From Deltaproteobacteria bacterium (GTDB lineage: Bacteria; Myxococcota_A; Polyangia; HGW-17; SLPX01), in assembly GCA_011390535.1 (NCBI GenBank), contig JAABSF010000204.1, positions 1 through 5,670 of the forward strand: a stretch of 5,670 nucleotides of DNA, read 5' to 3'. The notes beneath the pieces were generated by a model, which saw only the letters and a program-made list of their open reading frames with translations, was not told the DNA's origin and did not search any database. The position numbers and the translations under genes were made by a program. Below are positions 1 to 5,670 of the stretch, piece after piece. Every line of letters starts with the position of its first letter. The first letter of the stretch is position 1.

Positions 1-159
1 TCCTTCAGCATCTTCACCCCAGCCCCCTACCCAAACACCCCCATGCCTCGCATCCACTACAGCAGTACACCCCCACCACTGGGATAATTCACTTGGTACA
101 AGCAGCCCTCTGAAAACAAATTCAGGCTTACTCTTTATCACTATCTGAGATGAACTCAT
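1..159 (-). CDS. SRPBCC / AHSA1-like domain protein, N-terminal part (runs off left edge)
   Basis: An open frame of 53 codons starts at the ATG at 159-157 and continues without a stop past position 1, so only the N-terminus is visible. An in-frame TGA lies directly before the ATG (162-160). A GGAG Shine-Dalgarno lies 7 nt upstream (CTCC at 167-170 on the plus strand), so the start is well supported. The fragment has the pattern of the first strand and helices of AHSA1/SRPBCC proteins: a strand (QIVIKSKPEFVF), a helix ending in SELSQWWG (residues 24-30), then VVDARHGGVWVGGWG, matching the family's usual 'P-E-x-V-F ... WWG ... D-x-R-x-GG-x-W'. Such proteins form a helix-grip fold with a hydrophobic cavity. 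Their ligands are mostly unknown, and the name comes from the Hsp90 co-chaperone Aha1. Full members are usually about 140-170 residues, so roughly two thirds of this one is missing. It is divergent from the lipoprotein gene. Family assignment is by motif recognition only, and no specific function can be given. Confidence 0.72.
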   Translation of the reverse strand, partial: MSSSQIVIKSKPEFVFRGLLVPSELSQWWGCTAVVDARHGGVWVGGWGEDAEG

Positions 160-166
160 TCAAAAA

Positions 167-170
167 CTCC
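167..170 (-). promoter_or_regulatory. Ribosome binding site of the AHSA1-like gene
   Basis: On the minus strand this reads GGAG, followed by a 7-nt spacer and the ATG at 159-157. It is the main support for a real gene at the left edge, together with the in-frame stop directly upstream of that ATG. Confidence 0.6.
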
Positions 171-397
171 ATAATCAATCATTTCTAAAATACATATCTT
201 GCACAATTTTTGTAGTCTAATGAACAACACATTTTCGCGCAAGTATTGGATCTTGATTCTATCTACGTGAAAAGGTACCAAATTAGAGCTACATGATTTT
301 GTGGGAGATTGTTTTTTTGCGTTTTTGACTTTTTTTTCTTTATGGTTAGACGCTTTGGGCTGATCAATAAAGGGCTCTCGCAAACTAATTAAATGAG

Positions 398-404
398 AGG
401 AGGT
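398..404 (+). promoter_or_regulatory. Strong Shine-Dalgarno that fixes the lipoprotein start
   Basis: AGGAGGT, a full match to the anti-SD complement, lies 6 nt before the ATG at 411. An earlier in-frame ATG at 393 sits immediately upstream of this motif and has no SD of its own. The ribosome would therefore initiate at 411, which also gives a normal short signal-peptide n-region (MKIIFQR) rather than six extra residues. Confidence 0.85.
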
Positions 405-410
405 CCCCAT

Positions 411-2360
411 ATGAAGATTATTTTCCAACGTAACGGAGCTTTTTGGTTATTGGTGTTCCGGCTGTCGGTACTGAGTGTAGTCTCTGCCATTTTCGTTTGT
501 GGATGCCGATCTTCTTCCAAAGGGGAAGGCACCACACCAAGCAAAACAGATAATACTCCACCACCGCCGCCGACGGATACAGGCCCTTCAGACGAAACCC
601 AGCCAATCTTGATGTCCATAGGAGATGTGACAATTAGAGGAAAAAGGCAGGAGATCCCTGTTTTTACCTTGACCGTCCCTCGATTCACATCCGTACCCCC
701 TGCCGGTATAAAAAGACTGCAACGTCTGTACAAAACCAGAAAGGGATCAGCGCGCAGTTCAGTGGGAATCGCACTTTCAACAAAGCTTCTTCACATGTCA
801 AGAAAAGCAGCGGTTTCTTCCGACGAAGCAAAAAAACAGGTCGCTGAAATGAGAGCTCAAGCAGAAAAGATCCTTAAAGAGCTTACAACATCAGACTCCC
901 CTCCTCCAGAAGCTCTCGCCCTGTATGCAGAGTATTTGGAAGAAGAGCGACGCTACGAAGAAGGGATAAAATTGTGGCACCGCTATCTAAATAGCGAGCC
1001 CACCCCTAAGAAAGCTTTCAAGGAATACGTTTTATTGAAACTCGCTGCAGACTCACTTTCGCGGGGCGACCTTAAAAAAGCCGCGAATTACCTCAAGCAA
1101 TTAAAAGATTTGTCCGGCGAACACAAGGTTTTGCACCTAGCTTACAGAGCTTGGGTTGAATTCTATAAGAAAAATTTTGATGAAGCCTTCGATTTGACGA
1201 CCGAGTCATACAAAACAGCGGCTCAGCTTACAAAAGTTAAAAAACCGGCTCGAAAACGTGGAAAACAAAAAATCAACAATCGTACTATGCTCATAAACCG
1301 ACAGCTCATTTTAAAACAAATGGTGCTTTTTTACACCTACGCGAAAAGAGCGTCGGGAGCCCGTCAAGAGTTTACAAAGCTTCTCATCGGCATAGATGCT
1401 GAGCAGCTTCCAGCGGTTTTGTGGTCCCTGTTGGATCTCTATTTTTCAATGGGTAGGTATGGCGAGGTTCTAAAACTTGCTGATCTACAAAATGAAGCTG
1501 GGGTTGATCCATTTTCGATAAAGATGGCGCTTGTTGAATCGCACCTCGCGCTCGGCGAAGAAAACAAAGCCATCGATATATTGCAGGAGGCGGCTGAAAA
1601 ATCCAAAAAGTCAGATGCAGTGGAGGACCAAGACACTGATAAAGAAGAGAAAGAAGAGGCCGTTGGCAAATCTGATGGCAGAGATGCCAAAGCTAAAGAT
1701 GCCAAAGCTAAAGATGCCAAAGCTAAAGATGTCAAAGCTAAAGATGTCAAAGACAAGGTTAATAAGTCTATGACCCTGTCGAGAAAACAGATGGACATAT
1801 TGAAAGCTACTTTGGAAGACATCAGCGCCAACCTCCACTCCCGGTTTACAAATTCCTTTTTGATCGCCGACGGTTTGGCAGCGGACAGAGCCTATGAGAT
1901 CTATCTGAAACTTCCGGGTTTGTCAGAAGCTGAAAAGGAGAGAGCTCTCAAATTCCGCGGTGAGCTGCAACGTTTCAGAGCCGAGGTGGAAAAGGCGATG
2001 AAATCAAAAAAAGAATCAGTTGCTGATGGAATGTTGAGCGGCCAAACCGTCGAAAAGGTTATAGAACGCTACGTTCCTCAACTTGTTCATTGTCTGGGTC
2101 TTCACTTGCTAAATGACCGTACAGTTCCCGAAAGGTTGCTTATCCAAATCACCTTCGCTCCAACCGGAGCAGTCACAGAGGCGACTATAAAAACCATAAA
2201 CGGGAAACCCTCGACTTCCCCAAATGATTACCCTACTGAAATAAGGAATTTGTGTACTTGTATAACAAGAAAATCTCTGAGTTGGAGGTTCCCGACATAT
2301 AAGGGGAAAGAAAGGCCCACAATTTTACAGGTCCCGCTGGTATTCCAACACTCCTCATAG
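411..2360 (+). CDS. TPR-like repeat lipoprotein with AgmX/PglI-type C-terminal domain
   Basis: The protein is 649 residues from the ATG chosen by the SD at 398-404. Residues 1-32 form a lipoprotein signal peptide: basic n-region, hydrophobic core (about 10-29) and lipobox V-C-G-C with Cys32 as the lipidated residue. A Pro/Thr/Ser-rich tether follows (about 33-65, including five consecutive prolines). Residues about 120-410 are helical with TPR-like hairpins, for example around 167-195 (ALYAEYLEEERRYEEGIKLW), 211-230, 243-262, 336-356 (LDLYFSMGRYGEVLKLA) and 376-395. A charged linker then contains five DAKAK-type repeats (425-449). Residues about 541-646 match the AgmX/PglI C-terminal domain of Myxococcota: a helix with Cys561 (LVHCLG), a strand pair with 'F-x-P-x-G-x-V', Cys617-Ile618 and WRFP (625-628). 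The two cysteines are at the family's conserved positions and may form a disulfide. The likely role is an envelope scaffold or assembly factor exposed to the periplasm or cell surface; substrate and partners are unknown. It may be co-transcribed with the UbiB-like gene 88 bp downstream, since no terminator is visible between them. The tail domain is assigned with good confidence, the TPR call is moderate, and the role is inference. Confidence 0.85.
   Translation: MKIIFQRNGAFWLLVFRLSVLSVVSAIFVCGCRSSSKGEGTTPSKTDNTPPPPPTDTGPSDETQPILMSIGDVTIRGKRQEIPVFTLTVPRFTSVPPAGIKRLQRLYKTRKGSARSSVGIALSTKLLHMSRKAAVSSDEAKKQVAEMRAQAEKILKELTTSDSPPPEALALYAEYLEEERRYEEGIKLWHRYLNSEPTPKKAFKEYVLLKLAADSLSRGDLKKAANYLKQLKDLSGEHKVLHLAYRAWVEFYKKNFDEAFDLTTESYKTAAQLTKVKKPARKRGKQKINNRTMLINRQLILKQMVLFYTYAKRASGARQEFTKLLIGIDAEQLPAVLWSLLDLYFSMGRYGEVLKLADLQNEAGVDPFSIKMALVESHLALGEENKAIDILQEAAEKSKKSDAVEDQDTDKEEKEEAVGKSDGRDAKAKDAKAKDAKAKDVKAKDVKDKVNKSMTLSRKQMDILKATLEDISANLHSRFTNSFLIADGLAADRAYEIYLKLPGLSEAEKERALKFRGELQRFRAEVEKAMKSKKESVADGMLSGQTVEKVIERYVPQLVHCLGLHLLNDRTVPERLLIQITFAPTGAVTEATIKTINGKPSTSPNDYPTEIRNLCTCITRKSLSWRFPTYKGKERPTILQVPLVFQHSS
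1683..1757 (+). repeat. 15-bp tandem repeat encoding DAKAK units
   Basis: Three exact 15-bp units (GATGCCAAAGCTAAA) run at 1683-1697, 1698-1712 and 1713-1727. A fourth at 1728-1742 carries one C-to-T change (Ala to Val), and a fifth diverged unit lies at 1743-1757 (DVKDK). The unit is a multiple of three, so gain or loss of copies keeps the frame and only changes the length of an alternating acidic/basic linker (residues 425-449) between the helical repeats and the C-terminal half of the lipoprotein. The near identity of the copies, including third positions, points to recent slippage-type expansion. Confidence 0.95.
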
Positions 2361-2448
2361 AAGCGTTTTGAAATAACTGCGATAATTTAGATAGTCATAA
2401 CCGGAATAGCCATTACCAAAAACCGGGAAAGAACCGCTGTCGATCAAA

Positions 2449-4215
2449 ATGAATAAAAAGAGCAAGGCTTCAAAGGATAAAGAGGCTCAGATTAAAAGGA
2501 CTAACCGTCCACCAGGCAAATATTTCAGAACAATATTCGCATACTGGATATTATTCCGCATACTGGTCAGCTACACGTGGTTCCGCGTTCAAGCCCGGTT
2601 TTATGGCAAATCGGGGGCGGCAAACCTTCTGAAAAGAAAACACCGCCGAAACGCCAAACGCATCCGCAACGGAATCACTAAGCTTCAGGGCTTGTTCATC
2701 AAAGTGGGGCAACTCATCAGCATTCTCACTAATTTTTTACCGGAAGAGTTTCGACAGGAGTTAGAGGGGTTACAAGACCAGGTGCCTCCTCACCCATACG
2801 ATGACATTGAGAAACGGTTGCGTGACGAGTTGGACGGAACCGGCCCCGAGGAGACATTTCGTGACTTCGACAAAAGAGCGTTGGCTGCCGCGTCCATTGG
2901 ACAGGTTCATGCAGCGACAACCTTAACAGGCGAAAAAGTCGCCGTAAAAATACAATATCCTGAGATAGAAACTTTGATGAGAGCGGATATCCGGATTCTC
3001 AGACGTATTTTCAATGTCTTGGAGCGGTGGATGCCGGATCAAGGTCTCAGCGACGTTTACATGGAAATCCGCACAATGGTAGTAGCCGAGTTGGATTTCG
3101 AAAAAGAGGCCCAGAGCATCACGACAATAGCGAAAAACTTCCATGGACGACCCGGTTTTGCTTTTCCCAAGGTTTTTTCGGACCTCTCCACAAAAAGAGT
3201 CCTAACTACTTCTTTCGAGGAAGGGATAAAAGCTTCAAACATTATCGAGATCGATAAAGCAAACATTCCACGCAGAGAACTCGCAGAGAAGATTATATAC
3301 GGTTATTGCGAACAGATTTTCAAAGATGGTTTTTATCACGCTGATCCTCACCCCGGAAATATTTTGGCCAGGCTTTCAAAAGACGGTTCGCCCGAGGTGG
3401 TCTTTCTTGATTTCGGAGCCACCGCACGGGTATCAGACGCAATGCGAAAGGGAATGGCGGAGATAGTTCAAGGGGGAATAGCGAGTGACACTCAGAGAGT
3501 TTTGCGAGCCCTCCGCGCCATGGGTTTCATCGCAAAAACCGCAGATCCCGATGTCTATGAAAAAATCGTCGAGTTCTTCCATCAACGATTCCATGACGAA
3601 ATTAGAGTCGAGAGCCTCAGCCTTAAAGATATTAGATTTGATCCTAGTAAGGGTTTTGAAAACCTTGCCGATTTGAGGCAAATGGATATCTCGTTTTCTG
3701 AGTTCACAAAACAGTTCCATGTGCCTAAAGAGTGGATACTTCTTGAACGCACTTTCCTGCTTTTAATGGGGCTCTGCACTGAGCTAGCCCCTGATCTCAA
3801 TCCTCTGGATATCATCCAACCCTATGTTGAAAAGTTTTTGTTGGGGGATCGGGATCCGGCGACGTTCGTCATGAATGCTGCGAAAGAGTTGCTGTTTTCG
3901 GCTATCTCACTTCCGGGTGAGATACGCCGTGCCATGGGCTCGCTCCAGAAAGGCAACATGGAGGTCCGTTTCTCCAACTTGGACTACAACGTAGACACCC
4001 TCTATCGGCTGGGCCATCAACTCATTTATACTCTATTGGGTGTTTTCTCAGGAGGACTGAGTTTGGCGCTTTGGGATAGAGGGCACCATGACCTAGGTAT
4101 CACCTCGGGCGCTGTGTCTGGTTTTTTCTTGTTTGTGCTAATGGGCTCAATGTGGAGAGAGCGACGGCGACGGCGACGGATTCGAAGAAAAAACCTCAAA
4201 AACAATCATTTTTAG
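2449..4215 (+). CDS. UbiB/ABC1 (AarF/COQ8) family atypical protein-kinase-like ATPase
   Basis: This 588-residue protein carries the full motif set of the UbiB/ABC1 family. The KxGQ motif is K85-V-G-Q88, followed by LPEEFRQELEGLQDQVPP. The Ala-rich nucleotide loop is AAASIGQVH (146-154), the ATP-binding lysine is K167 in VAVKIQYP, the catalytic loop is HADPHPGN (297-304) and the metal-binding DFG is 321-323. Two hydrophobic helices at about 525-542 and 549-569 anchor the C-terminus, as in bacterial UbiB proteins, and an Arg/Lys-rich tail (570-588) should stay cytoplasmic. In characterised members (UbiB, COQ8) the protein is an ATPase that supports ubiquinone biosynthesis at the membrane. Many bacteria carry paralogues of unknown role, so I do not assign ubiB: no ubiquinone genes are visible nearby. 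The start at 2449 is the only ATG after the in-frame stop at 2407-2409, but no good SD precedes it (GGGAAAG at 2425-2431 is too far away). The basic N-terminus (about 1-25) is unusually Lys-rich. Family assignment is very secure; the biological role is not. Confidence 0.95.
   Translation: MNKKSKASKDKEAQIKRTNRPPGKYFRTIFAYWILFRILVSYTWFRVQARFYGKSGAANLLKRKHRRNAKRIRNGITKLQGLFIKVGQLISILTNFLPEEFRQELEGLQDQVPPHPYDDIEKRLRDELDGTGPEETFRDFDKRALAAASIGQVHAATTLTGEKVAVKIQYPEIETLMRADIRILRRIFNVLERWMPDQGLSDVYMEIRTMVVAELDFEKEAQSITTIAKNFHGRPGFAFPKVFSDLSTKRVLTTSFEEGIKASNIIEIDKANIPRRELAEKIIYGYCEQIFKDGFYHADPHPGNILARLSKDGSPEVVFLDFGATARVSDAMRKGMAEIVQGGIASDTQRVLRALRAMGFIAKTADPDVYEKIVEFFHQRFHDEIRVESLSLKDIRFDPSKGFENLADLRQMDISFSEFTKQFHVPKEWILLERTFLLLMGLCTELAPDLNPLDIIQPYVEKFLLGDRDPATFVMNAAKELLFSAISLPGEIRRAMGSLQKGNMEVRFSNLDYNVDTLYRLGHQLIYTLLGVFSGGLSLALWDRGHHDLGITSGAVSGFFLFVLMGSMWRERRRRRRIRRKNLKNNHF
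4162..4179 (+). repeat. Three 6-bp CGACGG repeats encoding the poly-Arg tail
   Basis: Three exact copies of CGACGG lie near the 3' end of the UbiB-like gene. They encode six consecutive arginines directly after the last membrane helix (ERRRRRRIRRK). The strong positive charge fits the positive-inside rule and would fix the C-terminus on the cytoplasmic face. The repeat is short and could vary in copy number without breaking the frame. Confidence 0.85.
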
Positions 4216-4217
4216 AG
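4188..4217 (-). terminator. Candidate terminator for the NRAMP-like gene (minus strand)
   Basis: Read on the minus strand, CTC and AAAAA pair with TTTTT and GAG (one bulged base), around a 6-nt loop at 4203-4208. G and six T residues follow (4193-4188). The hairpin is AT-rich and therefore weak, but the U-tract is good. It would end the transporter transcript about 165-190 bp after its stop codon, and it overlaps the last codons of the convergent UbiB-like gene. It is inferred from pairing alone. Confidence 0.35.
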
Positions 4218-4231
4218 CTTTCAGGGGATCG

Positions 4232-4289
4232 GCCGGACGGGAGTCTCCGCAGGGCTCGAAACAGCCGGACGGGAGTCTCCGCAGGGCTC
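4232..4289. repeat. 26-bp direct repeat, two copies with a 6-bp spacer
   Basis: Two identical 26-bp copies lie at 4232-4257 and 4264-4289, giving a 32-bp period. Each begins GCCGGACGGGAG and ends CGCAGGGCTC. They are more GC-rich than the flanks and lie in the convergent intergenic region. Each copy contains small internal inverted segments (GGAG-T-CTCC, and GGA...TCC enclosed by GCC...GGC), so each could fold into a short imperfect hairpin. The end of the second copy also forms one arm of the candidate terminator at 4285-4336. Two copies are too few to call a CRISPR array. A dispersed REP-like element or a local duplication is more likely. Confidence 0.9.
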
Positions 4290-4336
4290 AAGGTTTCGCA
4301 CGGGGATGAATTCAAGGGATCGAATGAGCCTTTTTT
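4285..4336 (+). terminator. Candidate rho-independent terminator downstream of the UbiB-like gene
   Basis: GGCTCA (4285-4290) pairs perfectly with TGAGCC (4325-4330). TTCG (4295-4298) pairs with CGAA (4321-4324) after a 4-nt bulge, extending the stem. Six T residues follow directly at 4331-4336. The loop of about 22 nt is long for an intrinsic terminator, so the call is moderate. The position, about 70-120 bp after the UbiB-like stop codon, is appropriate. Confidence 0.4.
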
Positions 4337-4378
4337 GTGGGCAGCGCCCAAGCCGCCGGATTATTTTACCATTCAAGC

Positions 4379-5670
4379 TTACTTAAAAACTTGGGTGAAT
4401 CCCCACAAAAAAAGTGCCCCTGTCACAAAAAGGATCCCCGCTGCAGAGATACCCATTACCCATCGATTCGGCTTGTACTGAGCTTCCTTGATGTGGTTTT
4501 TCACGCAGTAGTGGTTCAAAACATAGTATAAAGGAGAGACTCCCAGCCCCAGAAGAGCTCCTACAATAGCCAGAAAGACAGGTCGTGGCCAAATGAAATG
4601 TATAAAACAAGTCATAGCCCAAACAAATAAAAGTGAACACCAGTAGATTCTTGAATAAAAGCGCTTTGACCGTTTCTTTTTCCGGCCGCCCCCTCTCGTG
4701 TGCAACGCGACTCTCAACCCCTCAGCAAAAGCACGGGGAAAACCATCCATAACTATGTAAGCGGTAGCGAACATTCCTACAAATGCAGCCGTCATGAACA
4801 CTGGAACAATCCAGGATCCCAATATTTGTGAATAGGCTTTGGAGATAGATAACGCGACCTCGGCTCCTTCCGCCTCTCGCCCCATCACATCAGGCACTTG
4901 AGAACCCAAAAACATAAACAACACCGCCAGCACAAGTGATGCGCCGTATCCCACACGCATATCCAACAATCCCCGCCGAAGCCTCCCCAATCTGCTTGCA
5001 CCTAAAGACTGCGCAGATGTTCTCTTCTCACGAATGTCTTCTTCCAAGCCGTTAATCTTGCCCTTATCCTGTTTGGTCTCAGCGTCGACCATCTCTTCAC
5101 GTCCCACCAACTGATCCTCCCAACGAGACTCTACCTCCAGCGCCCAAAGAGAATGCCAAACGCTGACATCCAGGCCGGTGGGAAGCCACCCGACTATGGC
5201 GGCGGCCAATACCACGGAACCTTGAGGTAATGAGGGGCTGAACATATCCAACCAGGCATCAGCCTTCGGCGGGCTGGACAAAAATGTAGTGAGGGTAACA
5301 ACAGCCAACACGATCATCATGACCTTGTTGGCTGCCTCCATCGCCGGAAACCTACCTAACCATAACAGCCCAAGCACCAAAGTAGCTAATATTGCCCCCC
5401 ACTGAGAAAGCGAGAGCACCCCTACCGCCACTTTCAGGGCCGACGCTGCAACCGAAGTGACCGCCACTCCAACCGCCACTCCCTGAATCGCCGTAAACAC
5501 AATAAAACACCATACCGCCCAATTCCGGGGACCAGGAACCTTGCTGTAACCCTCAACTAGAGAGCGACCGGTGGCAAGCGCATATCGCGGCCCATGCTCA
5601 AACGCAGGATACTTGAGTACATGAACCATCAAAATCAACCACAGCAAAGCAGACCCGTACAACATTCCCG
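4379..5670 (-). CDS. Divergent NRAMP-family divalent metal transporter, N-terminus missing at right edge
   Basis: The frame is open to the right edge. The ATG at 5665-5663 is only the first Met inside the window and falls within a membrane helix, so the true start and TM1 lie outside. The visible 428 residues (numbered from that Met) hold about ten membrane helices: roughly 3-21 (TM2 by NRAMP numbering), 48-80, 88-106, 112-130, 151-174 (TM6), 238-255, 280-306, 340-359, 362-384 and 402-424. NRAMP-like features are LKYPAFEHGPRYALATG after TM2, the TM6 segment GWLPTGLDVSVWHSLW (159-174) and the TM8 segment FVGMFATAYIVMDGFPRA (295-312). These proteins carry divalent metal ions, usually Mn or Fe, into the cytoplasm with protons. 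The TM6 sequence lacks the Met-Pro-His motif of classical MntH, which places this protein in a divergent bacterial branch whose substrate is uncertain. An unusually long charged loop (about 178-231) separates TM6 and TM7. The gene is convergent with the UbiB-like gene. Family confidence is good; substrate is not assigned. Confidence 0.78.
   Translation of the reverse strand, partial: GMLYGSALLWLILMVHVLKYPAFEHGPRYALATGRSLVEGYSKVPGPRNWAVWCFIVFTAIQGVAVGVAVTSVAASALKVAVGVLSLSQWGAILATLVLGLLWLGRFPAMEAANKVMMIVLAVVTLTTFLSSPPKADAWLDMFSPSLPQGSVVLAAAIVGWLPTGLDVSVWHSLWALEVESRWEDQLVGREEMVDAETKQDKGKINGLEEDIREKRTSAQSLGASRLGRLRRGLLDMRVGYGASLVLAVLFMFLGSQVPDVMGREAEGAEVALSISKAYSQILGSWIVPVFMTAAFVGMFATAYIVMDGFPRAFAEGLRVALHTRGGGRKKKRSKRFYSRIYWCSLLFVWAMTCFIHFIWPRPVFLAIVGALLGLGVSPLYYVLNHYCVKNHIKEAQYKPNRWVMGISAAGILFVTGALFLWGFTQVFK

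Larger units (their letters stand above)
160..410. other. AT-rich divergent intergenic region
   Basis: About 250 bp separate the start of the minus-strand AHSA1-like gene from the start of the plus-strand lipoprotein gene, so promoters for both should lie here. The region is AT-rich, with a strongly T-rich stretch on the plus strand at about 308-340. I found no convincing sigma-70 promoter. The best plus-strand candidate is weak: TTGCGT (317-322), 18 nt, TATGGT (341-346). A good -35-like TTGACT at 325-330 has no matching -10 box at normal spacing. On the minus strand a weak TTGCGC / TAGACT pair at 17-nt spacing can be drawn. A 90-codon minus-strand frame crosses the region, but its Lys-rich composition and its antisense overlap with the lipoprotein start argue against a gene. 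No RNA gene or riboswitch-like structure was recognised. Confidence 0.6.

Noticed and set aside
156..428. 90-codon minus-strand frame whose TGA overlaps the ATG of the AHSA1-like gene (ATGA arrangement)
   Set aside because: It covers the AT-rich intergenic region and runs antisense over the SD and start of the lipoprotein. It is Lys-rich as expected from T-runs on the other strand and has no recognisable domain. The ATGA overlap is probably chance.
1439..1838. Minus- and plus-strand frames across the DAKAK repeat region
   Set aside because: The 15-bp repeat has no stop in several frames, so it produces long repetitive shadow frames (SLALA-, SFDIF- and KLKMP-type). The lipoprotein frame is clearly the coding one.
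2381..2386. GATAAT as a -10 box of an internal promoter for the UbiB-like gene
   Set aside because: No -35-like hexamer at 16-18 nt upstream, so support is too weak to annotate.
4232..4289. Direct repeat considered as a CRISPR fragment
   Set aside because: There are only two copies, the spacer is 6 bp, and no cas genes are present.
4338..4350. TGGGC-AGC-GCCCA hairpin as a terminator
   Set aside because: No T-tract follows on either strand in the correct direction. The T-run lies upstream of it on the plus strand and belongs to the other candidate hairpin.
4152..4481. 109-codon plus-strand frame spanning the end of the UbiB-like gene, the direct repeat and the end of the transporter gene
   Set aside because: It overlaps two well-supported genes in the wrong frame or strand and has no domain pattern.
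1..5670. Defence system, prophage, transposon or biosynthetic cluster
   Set aside because: No transposase, integrase, nuclease, reverse transcriptase, toxin-antitoxin pair or biosynthetic enzyme is encoded. The kinase-like gene is a standard UbiB/ABC1 protein.

Overview
This window looks like an ordinary chromosomal region of a didermic bacterium related to the Myxococcota/Bradymonadota (former Deltaproteobacteria). The best clue is the 3' end of the first complete gene. It encodes the C-terminal tail domain known from AgmX/PglI proteins, a domain largely confined to that lineage, on a lipoprotein with helical repeats. Base composition is moderate and the coding regions are ordinary. I see no rRNA, tRNA, CRISPR array, insertion sequence or phage gene.

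Layout from left to right. (1) Positions 1-159, minus strand: the first 53 codons of a gene that runs off the left edge. The fragment reads as the start of an SRPBCC/AHSA1-type ligand-binding fold, and a Shine-Dalgarno sequence supports its start. (2) Positions 160-410: an AT-rich divergent intergenic region that must hold the promoters of genes 1 and 2. (3) Positions 411-2360, plus strand: a 649-residue lipoprotein with a Pro/Thr-rich linker, TPR-like helical hairpins, a DAKAK tandem-repeat linker and an AgmX/PglI-type C-terminal domain. (4) Positions 2449-4215, plus strand: a complete UbiB/ABC1 (AarF/COQ8) atypical kinase with all key motifs, two C-terminal membrane helices and a very basic tail. 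(5) Positions 4216-4378: a short convergent intergenic region with a near-tandem 26-bp direct repeat and candidate terminators for both flanking genes. (6) Positions 4379-5670, minus strand: a divergent NRAMP-type transporter, complete at its C-terminus but missing its N-terminus beyond the right edge.

The lipoprotein and UbiB-like genes are co-directional, 88 bp apart, with no visible terminator between them, so they may be co-transcribed. No biochemical link between them can be read from the sequence. The transporter gene is convergent and therefore a separate transcription unit. Nothing here amounts to a clear novel multi-gene system. The points most worth a second look are the lipoprotein's domain architecture and length-variable repeat, the altered TM6 motif and charged loop of the transporter, and the direct repeat between the convergent genes.
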